From the NCBI RefSeq assembly GCF_902859725.1, contig NZ_CADIJP010000009.1, forward strand, positions 1-64,000: a DNA stretch of 64,000 bases, read 5' to 3'. Below, piece after piece: positions 44,212 through 52,763 of the stretch. The DNA comes from Achromobacter mucicolens (GTDB lineage: Bacteria > Pseudomonadota > Gammaproteobacteria > Burkholderiales > Burkholderiaceae_B). The notes under the pieces are model-generated. The model did not search any database. It saw only the letters and a list, made by a program, of their open reading frames with translations, and was not told the DNA's origin. Made by a program: the position numbers and the translations under genes. Position 1 is the first letter of the stretch, and each line of letters starts with the position of its first letter.

Positions 44212-45717
44212 GTGTACCCGATCGATTTTTTCTTCCGCGCGGCCGAGCTGCATCCGGATCGCGTGGCGCTCGATGGTCCCGACGGGCAGGTCACCTACGC
44301 GCGGCTGGCGGCCGACACCCGCGCGCTGGCGGCAGCCCTGCAGGCCCTGGACCCGGCGCCGCAGACGCGCGTGGCCATCTGCGCCGGCAACTCGGCGCGT
44401 CACATCCTGGCGCTGCTGGCGGTGCTTGCGAGCGGCAAGGTGTGGGTGCCGCTCAACTACCGCAGCACCGCGCGCGAGATCGGCCGCATCCTGGATGCCA
44501 CCGAGCCGACCATCGTGATCGTGGACGGCGTCGGCGGGCCGCTCGTGGCCGCCAGTAATGCGCGGCGCGTCGAGCTGGAAGACGCGGCGGCAGACCTGAC
44601 GCTGGATGGCCTCTTGACCGGTTTCGCGGGCCGTGCGCCGCTGCGCCACGCGCTGCCCCGCGACGCCACCCAGGCCATCAAATTCACGGGTGGCACCACC
44701 GGGCTGCCCAAGGGCGTGATGCAGCCGTATCACGCGTGGAACGCCGGCATCGTCAACCAGATCCTCAACTGGGGCCTCACTGCCGATGACCGCTATGTGG
44801 TGTCCGCGCCCATCACGCACGGCACGGGCACGTATCTGCTGCCGGTGCTGGCGCAAGGCGGCGCGCATCTGCTGCTCGATAGCGTGTCGCCCGCCACCAT
44901 CACGGCGGCGTTTCGCGAGCGGGGCGGCACCCTGAGCTTCATGCCGCCCACGCTGATCTACATGCTGATGGCGCAGCCAGGCATATCGCGCGCGGACTTC
45001 CCGCGGCTGCGCAACCTGATCTACGGCGGCGCGCCCATGCCCGTCGAAAAAATCGAGCGTGCGCGCGCGTTCTTCGGTCCGGTGCTGGGCACGACCTACG
45101 GCCAGACCGAGGCGCCGCAGATCGTCACCGTGCTGCGCCCCGCCGACCTCGAAGCGCCTGAGAACCGCGCGTCGGTCGGCCGGGTCACGCCGCTGTCGGA
45201 CGTGGCGATCATGGCGCCCGACGGCACGCTCCTGCCGCGCGGCGAGATCGGCGAAGTGGTGGTCCAGGGCGATCTGGTCATGACCGGCTACTGGCGGCTG
45301 CCCGAAAAAACGGCCGAGACCGTGGTCGACGGCTGGCTGCACACGGGCGACACCGGCCTCATCGATGCGCGCGGCTATCTGTTCCTGAAGGACCGGCTGC
45401 GCGACGTCATCATCACCGGCGGTTTCAACATCTACCCGGTGGACGTCGAGAACGCGCTGTCCGCGCATCCGGCCGTCTACGAGTGCTCGGTATTCGGCGT
45501 GCCCGACGACAAATGGGGCGAAGCCGTGCACGCGGCCGTTCAGCTTCAACCCGGCGCGCAGGCGAGCGACGATGAACTGAAGGCGCACGTCCGCACGCTG
45601 CTGGGCCCGGTGGCCACGCCCAAGCAGATCCATTTCCACGACAGCCTGCCGCGCTCGAGCGTGGGCAAGGTGCTGAAGAACGCGGTGCGCGACGCCGCAA
45701 TGAAGGAGACGCCATGA
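44212..45717 (+). CDS. AMP-forming acyl-CoA ligase
   Basis: 501 residues from a GTG start with AAGGAG 8 bp upstream (44201). ATP loop FTGGTTGLPKGV, the YGQTEAP adenylate motif, GWLHTGDTGLIDARGYLFL hinge region and the catalytic Lys in GKVLKNAVR are all intact. It activates a carboxylic acid as the CoA thioester through an acyl-adenylate. Substrate pocket residues cannot be assigned by eye. The stop overlaps the citryl-CoA-lyase-like start by ATGA. Preceded by a Bug protein, it is likely to act on the imported acid. Confidence 0.92.
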   Translation: MYPIDFFFRAAELHPDRVALDGPDGQVTYARLAADTRALAAALQALDPAPQTRVAICAGNSARHILALLAVLASGKVWVPLNYRSTAREIGRILDATEPTIVIVDGVGGPLVAASNARRVELEDAAADLTLDGLLTGFAGRAPLRHALPRDATQAIKFTGGTTGLPKGVMQPYHAWNAGIVNQILNWGLTADDRYVVSAPITHGTGTYLLPVLAQGGAHLLLDSVSPATITAAFRERGGTLSFMPPTLIYMLMAQPGISRADFPRLRNLIYGGAPMPVEKIERARAFFGPVLGTTYGQTEAPQIVTVLRPADLEAPENRASVGRVTPLSDVAIMAPDGTLLPRGEIGEVVVQGDLVMTGYWRLPEKTAETVVDGWLHTGDTGLIDARGYLFLKDRLRDVIITGGFNIYPVDVENALSAHPAVYECSVFGVPDDKWGEAVHAAVQLQPGAQASDDELKAHVRTLLGPVATPKQIHFHDSLPRSSVGKVLKNAVRDAAMKETP

Positions 45718-46502
45718 ACACGCCCGAAACCCGCCTGTGCGCCCATCACCTGACCGGCATGTCGTACCGCGACGTCGACCTGGTCGAGGACCTGATCGGC
45801 AAGAAGTCCTTCACCGAGGTGATGATCATGCAGATCCTGGGACGCGATGCGCGCCCGGTGGACATGCGCATCGTGGACGCCGTGCTGGTCACGCTGATGG
45901 AACACGGCATGACGCCCAGCGCGATCGCCACGCGCCTGATCTACATGAGCGCGCCCGAGAACCTGCAGGGCGCCGTGGCGTCCGGCCTGATGGCCGTGGG
46001 CAGCCAGTTCGTCGGCACCATGGAAAACTGCTCGCGCCTGCTGGACCGCATCCAGCAGGCCGCCGACGGCCCCGCCGAGGCGCTGGCGATTGCGCGCGAG
46101 CACCGCGCCTCGCGCAGCCCGCTGCCCGGCTTCGGGCATCACCTGCACAAACCGGACGATCCGCGCGCGATCAAGCTGCTGGCGCTGGCCGAAGCGGAAA
46201 ACGAGCTGAGCGGCAAGTCCGTGCAGGCCTTGCGCTGGCTGGCAAGCGCCATCGACGAGACGTACGGCAAGCACATCACCATCAATGCGACGGGCGCCGT
46301 GGCCGCGCTGCTCAGCGAAATCGGCGTGCCCACCGACCTGATGCGCGGCTTTGCCGTCATCTCGCGCGCGGCGGGTCTGGTCTCGCACGTTGCCGAAGAG
46401 CAGCAAAGCCCTTCCGGCCGGTTTATCTGGGAAACCATCGACCACGCCATTCCGTACGTGGGCAAGGGCAAGTCCCATCAGCAAAACGGCGGGCAATCAT
46501 GA
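45714..46502 (+). CDS. Citryl-CoA lyase / citrate-synthase-like protein
   Basis: 262 residues, about the size of a citrate-synthase lyase-like domain alone, shorter than full citrate synthase. EHGMTPSA (His64) and GFGHHLHKPDDPRA (139-152) correspond to the citrate-synthase active site His and His/Asp. As a stand-alone lyase it would cleave citryl-CoA or a similar 2-hydroxy tricarboxyl-CoA to acetyl-CoA and a keto acid. ATGA overlaps join it to the CoA ligase before and the SDR after. It was not shown here which CoA ester is cleaved. Confidence 0.85.
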   Translation: MNTPETRLCAHHLTGMSYRDVDLVEDLIGKKSFTEVMIMQILGRDARPVDMRIVDAVLVTLMEHGMTPSAIATRLIYMSAPENLQGAVASGLMAVGSQFVGTMENCSRLLDRIQQAADGPAEALAIAREHRASRSPLPGFGHHLHKPDDPRAIKLLALAEAENELSGKSVQALRWLASAIDETYGKHITINATGAVAALLSEIGVPTDLMRGFAVISRAAGLVSHVAEEQQSPSGRFIWETIDHAIPYVGKGKSHQQNGGQS

Positions 46503-47311
46503 CGGCGGCATCCGGCGCGCGCCTGGCCGGCAAGGTCGCGCTGGTGGCGGGCGCGGGCACCTCGGCGCCCGGCTGGAGCATCGGCAAGGCCAGTTGCGTG
46601 ACGCTGGCGCGCCACGGCGCGGCCGTCATTGCGCTGGACGCCAACCTGACCGCCGCCGAAGACGCGGCGCACGAAGTCGAATCGGCCGGCGGCATCGCAC
46701 TGGCGGTGCAGGCCGACGTGGCCGATCCGGCTGCGATGCAGGCCGCGGTGGAGGCGGCGCTGGGCCGCTTCGGCCGCATCGACGTCCTGCAGGCCAACGC
46801 GGGTATCGGCAAGGTGGGCGGCCCCGAGGACATCTCGCTGCAAGACTGGGACCGCATCCAGCAGGTGAACGTGACCAGCCTGCTGATCGCGACACGGCTG
46901 GTGGTCCCGTTGATGCGCGCGCAAGGCGGCGGGGCCATCGTCGCGGTGTCGTCCATCGCGGGCATCCGGTACACCGGCTATCCGCATCTGGCCTACAGCG
47001 TCAGCAAGGCCGCCGTCATCCACTTCGCGCGTATGGCCGCGCAGCAATATGCCGCCGACCGCATCCGCGTGAACACAGTGATTCCCGGGCTGATCGACAC
47101 CCCGCGCGTGGCCAGCAACGTCGCCCGGATGTTCGATGCCAACGACCTGGACGCCGCCCGCGCGGCGCGCGACAGGCAGGTGCCGATGGGCCGCATGGGC
47201 ACGCCCTGGGAGGTCGCCAACGCGGTGGCCTTTCTGGCTTCCGACGATGCGTCTTACATCACCGGCACCGAACTGCTGGTCGATGGCGGCCTGACGGGCA
47301 AGTACGCCTGA
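46499..47311 (+). CDS. SDR-family oxidoreductase of the CoA-ligase operon
   Basis: 270 residues. The cofactor loop is the longer GAGTSAPGWSIGKA (18-31) rather than TGxxxGIG. The rest is classical: ANAG (99-102), Ser151-152, Tyr166, Lys170 and C-terminal LLVDGGLTGKYA. The ATG overlaps the previous stop (ATGA). It probably oxidises or reduces a hydroxyacid before or after CoA activation. A 14-bp direct repeat spans its end and the following bases (47296-47309 and 47313-47326). Confidence 0.9.
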   Translation: MTAASGARLAGKVALVAGAGTSAPGWSIGKASCVTLARHGAAVIALDANLTAAEDAAHEVESAGGIALAVQADVADPAAMQAAVEAALGRFGRIDVLQANAGIGKVGGPEDISLQDWDRIQQVNVTSLLIATRLVVPLMRAQGGGAIVAVSSIAGIRYTGYPHLAYSVSKAAVIHFARMAAQQYAADRIRVNTVIPGLIDTPRVASNVARMFDANDLDAARAARDRQVPMGRMGTPWEVANAVAFLASDDASYITGTELLVDGGLTGKYA

Positions 47312-47333
47312 AGGGCAAGTACGCCTAACGCGC

Positions 47334-48326
47334 CTACTCGGCCTTGATGTTGCCGCGCTGGATCACGCCCGTCCACTTAGCCACGTCGTCCTGGATGCGC
47401 TGCGCAAATTGCGCCGGCGTGCTGCCGACGGGCTGAAAGCCCATCCCCGTCAGTTTGTCCCGCAACGCGCCGCGTTGCACGGATTCGGCCAGCGTCTGCG
47501 ACAGGCGCTCGATGATCGGCGCGGGCACGCCGGCCGGCGCAACCAGGCCGAACAACGGCGAGATATCCACGCCCGGCAGGCCCGCTTCCGCAAAGGTGGG
47601 CACGTCGGGCAGCTGGCTGACGCGCTGCGGGCTGGTGACCGCCAGCGCGCGCAGCTTGCCGCCCTTGATGTGTTCAAGCATTGTGGGCACGGTGGCAAAC
47701 CCGAACTGCACCTGGCCGCCCAAGAGGTCGGTGATCACGGTACCGCCGCCGCGGTACGGCACGTGCAGCACGTCCACGCCCGCCTGCTGGCGCAGTTGCT
47801 CGCCGGCCAGATGCGGACCGCTGCCCACGCCCGCCGATCCGAACGACAACGTGCCCGGCTGCGCCTTGGCCAGCGCCACAAAGGACGCGATGTCCGTCGC
47901 CTTGACCGAGGGGTGCACCACCATGACGAAAGGCGCCGTCGCCATCAGCGAGATCGGCGCGAAGTCCTTGATGGCGTCGTACGGTTGACGCTCGCCCAGC
48001 AGCGCGGGATTGATTGTGAACGTGGAGTCGACCATGCCGATGGTGTAGCCATCGGGCGCCGACACCGCGAGGGCGCGCGTGCCGATCGTGGTGCCGCCGC
48101 CGCCCCGGTTCTCCACGACGAAGGGCTGCCCCAGCGCCTCGGCAAACACCTGGCCCGCCATGCGGCCCAGCGTGTCCGTGGCCGCGCCGGGCGGATACGG
48201 GATGGTCAGGCGGACCGCCTTGTCCGGATACTGCGCGGCGCGCGCCGCGAAAGACCACGGCAACACGGCGGCGCCAGCGGCCAGGGCCGCGCCATTGATC
48301 AGGAACGCTCTGCGTGAGGGATGCAT
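47334..48326 (-). CDS. Bug-family binding protein with Tat signal
   Basis: 330 residues. The N-terminus MHPSRRAFLINGAALAAG is a twin-arginine (Tat) signal, unlike the Sec signal of the Bug protein at 43205. The Bug body is normal: LTIPYPPGAATDTLGRMAG, VVENRGGGGTTIGTRA, DGYTIGMVDS and HVPYRGGGTVITDLLGGQVQFG. I start at 48326, since the longer frame has no signal. It follows an enolase-superfamily gene on the same strand and probably binds the carboxylic acid that enzyme handles. No TctAB permease genes are next to it. Confidence 0.92.
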   Translation of the reverse strand: MHPSRRAFLINGAALAAGAAVLPWSFAARAAQYPDKAVRLTIPYPPGAATDTLGRMAGQVFAEALGQPFVVENRGGGGTTIGTRALAVSAPDGYTIGMVDSTFTINPALLGERQPYDAIKDFAPISLMATAPFVMVVHPSVKATDIASFVALAKAQPGTLSFGSAGVGSGPHLAGEQLRQQAGVDVLHVPYRGGGTVITDLLGGQVQFGFATVPTMLEHIKGGKLRALAVTSPQRVSQLPDVPTFAEAGLPGVDISPLFGLVAPAGVPAPIIERLSQTLAESVQRGALRDKLTGMGFQPVGSTPAQFAQRIQDDVAKWTGVIQRGNIKAE

Positions 48327-48426
48327 GGGGTTGTCTCCAGGTTCATATGCGGTGCGGCCTCTTGAGGGCCGGTTCGTATTTCGGTGTGTCTTTCGAATCT
48401 GATGCGTGGGTGCGGATGCGTGTGGT

Positions 48427-49524
48427 TCAGCTGCTGTAGCGGCCCTGGGCAAGTTCCGCCTCCGGGTCCGCGCCCAATCCCGGCGCGTCCGGCACGTCGA
48501 CCCAGCCGTCCTTGATGGGCACGCTGCGCCCGTAAGGCACGTGCGCCAGTTCGACGTACAGGCGTTCCAGGGATACCTCGGCCTGTTGCGCGGCGATCAG
48601 GTGCAGGCTGGCAAGGTATCCAGGACCGAAGAACGCCACCTGCGGCGCGCACACGACGCGCGTGTCCGCGCACTTTTGCGCGATCCGCCACGCGGCGGTC
48701 AGACCCAGCTTGATGACGCTGGGCTGCACGTACTGCGCCGCTTCCGTGTCCACCACGCGCTCCAGGTCGGTTGCGCTGGCGGCGTTCTCGCCCACCGCCA
48801 GCGGAATGCCGCAGGCATCTTTCAAGCGGGCCAGCGCGCGGTCGTCTTCCGGCGGCCACAAGGGTTCCTCGATCCAGAAAGGATCGTGCGGGCGCATCGC
48901 CTCGATGGCAGCTTCGGCTTCGCCGGGCAGCCAGGCGCAGTTCGTGTCCACCATGATCGGCACGCCCGGCCCCGTGCTGCGGCGCACGGCAGCCAGCGCA
49001 TCGGCCGTGCGCTCGTGCAGCTTGATCTCGGTATAGCCTTCGTTCAGCGCGCGCGTGGTCACCGCGTCCAGGCGCTCGGCGTTGCCGTAGTACTGAAGCA
49101 ACGACGCGTACACACGTACCCGTTCGCGGCGCTTCCCGCCCAGCAGTTCGTACAACGGCACGCCCGCGCGCTTGGCGCGCAGGTCCCACAGCGCGATGTC
49201 CAGCCCGGCCAGCGCGTGCACCACGGGGCCGGACCGCCCCAGGTTGTGCAGCGTGCGCTGCATGCCCGGCAGCAAGGTGTCGTCGTCCGCGTCCCGCCCG
49301 CAGGCCAGCGGGGCGATCAGCGTCTCGAAGATGGCGGGCAAGGCGCGCGGCTCCACGCAGTACGACTCGCCCCACGCCACCGTGCCGTCTTCCGTCTGCA
49401 CGCGCACCAGCGCGCTGTCGAGCTTGTCGCGCGGCCGGCCGGCGAACAGCGGCGACGGGCTCCAGTGATGAAACGGCAGGCGCAAGGGAATGCAGGTGAC
49501 GGAAACGATGGTGTTGGCGGGCAT
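48427..49524 (-). CDS. Mandelate racemase/muconate-lactonizing-type enolase superfamily protein
   Basis: 365 residues from MPANTIVS (49524); a start at 49548 would add eight. The capping domain (about 1-125) is followed by the barrel. The first metal-binding stretch is TNCAW near residue 205, the second WIEEPLWPPEDD, and the third VGENAASATD. The first catalytic position in the barrel is KLHE (K-x-H) rather than KxK. These enzymes abstract a proton next to a carboxylate to dehydrate, racemise or cycloisomerise. It shares an operon with a Bug protein and is divergent from a LysR gene. An acid-sugar or lactone substrate is likely but unassigned. Confidence 0.87.
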   Translation of the reverse strand: MPANTIVSVTCIPLRLPFHHWSPSPLFAGRPRDKLDSALVRVQTEDGTVAWGESYCVEPRALPAIFETLIAPLACGRDADDDTLLPGMQRTLHNLGRSGPVVHALAGLDIALWDLRAKRAGVPLYELLGGKRRERVRVYASLLQYYGNAERLDAVTTRALNEGYTEIKLHERTADALAAVRRSTGPGVPIMVDTNCAWLPGEAEAAIEAMRPHDPFWIEEPLWPPEDDRALARLKDACGIPLAVGENAASATDLERVVDTEAAQYVQPSVIKLGLTAAWRIAQKCADTRVVCAPQVAFFGPGYLASLHLIAAQQAEVSLERLYVELAHVPYGRSVPIKDGWVDVPDAPGLGADPEAELAQGRYSS

Positions 49525-49580
49525 GGCGGCGTGGAGGTCGGGATGCAAAATGCGATGGGCTATTCTGGCGGCCGCTGGTT

Positions 49581-49617
49581 CATATGGTCAAATAGATGAA
49601 TTGACTATTTCCATATG
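49581..49617. promoter_or_regulatory. Putative LysR operator
   Basis: CATATGG (49581-49587) and CCATATG (49611-49617) flank an inner AATAG/CTATT pair. Together they make an extended imperfect dyad in the 101-bp gap between the divergent enolase-superfamily and LysR genes. Confidence 0.6.
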
Positions 49618-49625
49618 GATTTCGT

Positions 49626-50588
49626 ATGTTCAACCGGCGAGAACTCCTGCTGCTGCGCGCCATGTACCGGCACGACACCGTCACCGCCGCAGCGGCATCG
49701 GTCAACATGACGCAGCCCGCCGCCAGCGCGCTCTTGCGCGACATGGAAACGCGGCTGGGCTTTGCGCTCTTCAGCCGCGAGAACCGGAGGCTGCACCTGA
49801 CCAGCCAGGGCCGCGCGCTCATCCCGGAAGTCCTCAATGCGCTGGCGGGCATCGAGGCCGTGGACCGGCTGGCCGTCGACATCCGCCAGGGCGCGCTGGC
49901 GCGGCTGGATGTCGCTGCCGTCGCCATTGCAGCGTCCAGTCTGCTGCCCCCGGCTCTGGCCGGCGTGCGCCGCGCCCATCCGTCCGTGGCCGTGACCGTG
50001 CGCGCCGGCACCGCCCTGGAAATCATCGAGATGGCGGTGGACCATCGCATCGACCTGGGCATCATCATCGGTTCGCCGCCGGACATCGACCGCGTGTCCA
50101 GCCAGCGGCTGGCGCCGCTGGGGCTGCATGCGGTCATGCCGAAGGACCATCCCTGGGCCAGAAAGGCCACGTTGACGCTGGACGAGGTCGCCGAAGCCGG
50201 CCCGATCGTGCTGGCGCCCGCCCTGCCCGCCGGGCGCGCGACGCGTCAGGCGCTGGAGGCACGCGGCCTGCCGTATCGCCCCATCATCGAGGCGGCGCAA
50301 TCATCGGCGGCGTGCGCGCTGGCCGCGCAAGGCCTGGGGGTGGCCATCGTGGAAAGCCTGGGCGCGCATTACGCCGAACGGCAGGGCCTGGCCGCGCGGC
50401 GCCTCTTGGCGCTGGAAGACCCGGTGCTGGCGGTGGTGTGGTCGCGCGACCGCGCGATGAGCGCGCCGGCGCAGGTGCTGCAGGAAGGCTTGGCGAACGA
50501 GGCGCGCATGTGGCTGTCGCGCGGGGAGGCCGCGGCTGACGAACGCCAGACGGCGCGAGGCCGGACGCGCGCGCGCCCGGCCGTATGA
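49626..50588 (+). CDS. LysR-family transcriptional regulator
   Basis: 320 residues. Helix-turn-helix at about 5-65 (DTVTAAAASVNMTQPAASALLRDM) and effector domain to about 290. A basic C-terminal tail (RQTARGRTRARPAV) is unusual for the family. It starts 8 bp after a strong dyad shared with the divergent enolase-superfamily/Bug operon, so control of that operon is likely. The ligand is inferred to be the operon's acid substrate. Convergent with the MetQ-like gene. Confidence 0.92.
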   Translation: MFNRRELLLLRAMYRHDTVTAAAASVNMTQPAASALLRDMETRLGFALFSRENRRLHLTSQGRALIPEVLNALAGIEAVDRLAVDIRQGALARLDVAAVAIAASSLLPPALAGVRRAHPSVAVTVRAGTALEIIEMAVDHRIDLGIIIGSPPDIDRVSSQRLAPLGLHAVMPKDHPWARKATLTLDEVAEAGPIVLAPALPAGRATRQALEARGLPYRPIIEAAQSSAACALAAQGLGVAIVESLGAHYAERQGLAARRLLALEDPVLAVVWSRDRAMSAPAQVLQEGLANEARMWLSRGEAAADERQTARGRTRARPAV

Positions 50589-50603
50589 ACGTGGCGGGAC
50601 GGC

Positions 50604-51398
50604 TTACCAGGAGGTCGTATAGGCGCCGGGGAACTGCTTGGCCACGAAAGCCTTCACTTCGTCGGACTGGTAGGCCTTGATGAAGCGCGCGATGCGCGGA
50701 TCGTTCTTGTTGTCCTCGCGCGCGGCGATCACGACGGCCGCAAACGGTGCGTCCTTGCTTTCCAGCGCCAGCGCGTCCTTGGCGGGCGACAGGCCGGCGG
50801 GGATGGCGTAGGCGGAATTCACGGCGGCGGCATCCACGTCCTTGAGCGAGTGCGGCAGCTGCGCGGCCTCGATCTCGACGAACTTCAGGTTCTTGGGGTT
50901 CTCGGCGATGTCGAAGATCGACGCCGACACCGTCACGCCGTCCTTCAGCTTGATCAGCTTGGCGGCCTGCAGCACCAGCAGCGCGCGGGCGCCGTTGGTC
51001 GGATCGTTCGGAATGGCCACCTTGCCGCCCTGCGGCAGATCGTCCAGCGACTTCACGCGCTTGGAGTAGATGCCCATCTGCTGCACGACGGCCGTCGCCA
51101 CCGGCACCAGCTTGTAGCCGCGCGCCTTGTTCTGCGATTCCAGGAAAGGCTTGTGCTGGTAGATGTTCACGTCCAGCTCCTTGGCGTCCAGCGCGGCATT
51201 GGGCTGGATGAAGTCGCTGAATTCGATCAGCTTGACCTTCAGGCCTTCCTTGGCGGCCACCTGCTGCACGACTTCACCGATCTGCGCGTGCGGGCCGACG
51301 GTGACACCCACCTTCAGCTCGGCGTCCTGCGCCATCGCCGAGGTGCCGGCAAAACCGATAAGGGTGGCAAGAACGGCCAGGGAATGACGAAGGCGCAT
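50604..51398 (-). CDS. MetQ/NlpA-family substrate-binding protein
   Basis: 264 residues with a signal peptide (cleavage near SAMA-QD, residue 23). The body GVTVGPHAQIGEVVQ, DIYQHKPFLESQNK-type NIYQHKPFLESQNKARG and SVFDIAENPKNLKFVEIE-type segments are typical of methionine-import binding proteins. The lipobox cysteine found in MetQ is absent, so it would be soluble periplasmic. No metN or metI gene is adjacent. An AT-rich ATGAATATTCAT palindrome lies upstream. The ligand may be methionine or another small molecule. Confidence 0.9.
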   Translation of the reverse strand: MRLRHSLAVLATLIGFAGTSAMAQDAELKVGVTVGPHAQIGEVVQQVAAKEGLKVKLIEFSDFIQPNAALDAKELDVNIYQHKPFLESQNKARGYKLVPVATAVVQQMGIYSKRVKSLDDLPQGGKVAIPNDPTNGARALLVLQAAKLIKLKDGVTVSASIFDIAENPKNLKFVEIEAAQLPHSLKDVDAAAVNSAYAIPAGLSPAKDALALESKDAPFAAVVIAAREDNKNDPRIARFIKAYQSDEVKAFVAKQFPGAYTTSW

Positions 51399-51476
51399 GG
51401 GTGATCTCTAGAGGTAGTCGTAAGGAGACCCCGGATTCTAGAGACGCCGCCTCAAAACCGGAAGCGATGAATATTC

Positions 51477-51488
51477 ATATTTATATGT
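51477..51488. promoter_or_regulatory. AT-rich palindrome between MetQ-like and DUF6817-like genes
   Basis: ATGAATATTCAT, a perfect 12-bp palindrome, stands out in a GC-rich background with further AT sequence on its right (ATATTTATATG). It lies 79 bp upstream of the MetQ-like start and 83 bp upstream of the DUF6817-like start. Confidence 0.4.
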
Positions 51489-51570
51489 GGATTTAGATAT
51501 AAACACCGCGATGACAGCGCCGGCGCATGGGGACACAATAGAGCCTGCTTTCATCAACCCACCCGCCTCC

Positions 51571-52644
51571 ATGTCCACGACTACCGAACTCCATCCGCAT
51601 GCGCGCGCGCTGCTGGCTGACCATTACGCCGCCGTCGACGCCGACCTGCCCGCCCTGCTCGACCTGCTGTTTGCGCGCAGCGCCGGCGAAGACTGGCACA
51701 AGGCCGGCACGTTCAAGCATCACCTGCTGGGCGTCTACCGCACGCTGGCGCTGTGGAACCAGCCGCGCGAGGTTCGCTTGCTGGGCCTGTTTCACAGCGT
51801 GTACGGCAACGAATACGTGGACCTCACGCTCTTTGACCGTGAACGCGAGCGCAACACGTTGCGCGATGTGCTCGGCGCCGAAGCCGAAGAATGGGTCAGC
51901 CTCTTTTGCGCCATGCCGCGCACGCGATTCGTGCAGGCCATCCTGCAGGGCCAGGGCACGGGACCGGAAGGCCTGACGCTGGAAGGCGCCGACGGGCAGG
52001 TGTTCACGTTCACGCCGCGCCAGGTCGCCGCATTCACGGTCGTGTCCGCCGCCGACATGGGCGAGCAATGGCATAGCTGGCAGGACGAGATCTTTGCCTG
52101 CTATCCGCAGCAGCAGCGCCGCGACCTGAAGACGAACTGGGCCTCGTCGCTGTGGCCCGGCCCGCTCAAGCCGCCGTCGAACATCCTGTCGATGCTGTCG
52201 CATCTGCTGGCGCCGCTGTCGCGCATGCCGCAGGACACCGGCATTCCGCTGCCGCCCGCCTTCGACAATTGCCGCGCCACGCTCAGCCCGCGCGACGAAG
52301 CGGCGGCCAGCGCGTTGTACTGGCAGGTCATCACGCGCATGCATCCCCTGACCGAAATGGACAGTGCCCGCCACATGCTGGAAGCCGCGGTGGAACACAA
52401 CCCGTGGGTCGGCGAACCGCGCCTGCTGCTGGCGCAACTGGCGTTGACGTCAGGAGATTTCGAGGCCGCGGAACAGCATGCTGCCGCCGGCCTGGCCGCG
52501 CTGCAGGCCTGGGGCACGGCGTGGGACAAGCGCATCGAATGGGCCGGATGGATGGCCTGGGCGCGCATCGAACTGCAGAACGCGCGCGCGCGCAAATGGC
52601 CGGAAAACCTGGCGGCGTTGAACGGGCTGGGCTTGGTGGAGTAG
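51571..52644 (+). CDS. DUF6817-like protein with TPR-like C-terminus
   Basis: 357 residues. The N-terminal half resembles DUF6817: KHHLLGVYRTLALWNQPREVRLLGLFHSVYGNEY, with His residues in an HD-like order. The C-terminal part has helix pairs of the TPR kind (about 270-350, SARHMLEAAVEHNPWVGEPRLLLAQLALTSGDFEAAEQHA). I start at MSTTTELHP (51571); a longer frame to 51487 runs through the AT-rich palindrome. Enzyme activity is unknown. It is transcribed away from the MetQ-like gene. Confidence 0.72.
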   Translation: MSTTTELHPHARALLADHYAAVDADLPALLDLLFARSAGEDWHKAGTFKHHLLGVYRTLALWNQPREVRLLGLFHSVYGNEYVDLTLFDRERERNTLRDVLGAEAEEWVSLFCAMPRTRFVQAILQGQGTGPEGLTLEGADGQVFTFTPRQVAAFTVVSAADMGEQWHSWQDEIFACYPQQQRRDLKTNWASSLWPGPLKPPSNILSMLSHLLAPLSRMPQDTGIPLPPAFDNCRATLSPRDEAAASALYWQVITRMHPLTEMDSARHMLEAAVEHNPWVGEPRLLLAQLALTSGDFEAAEQHAAAGLAALQAWGTAWDKRIEWAGWMAWARIELQNARARKWPENLAALNGLGLVE

Positions 52645-52763
52645 CGCCGGCGGGGCTTGCCGGGACGGGACGGCGCGGGTGGCTTTGCGCCCGCGTGCCT
52701 TTGCGAATGGGATGGCTAGCGCCTACGTGGCTTGCCGGCTTGGGCAGGACGGGAGGCTAGCGC

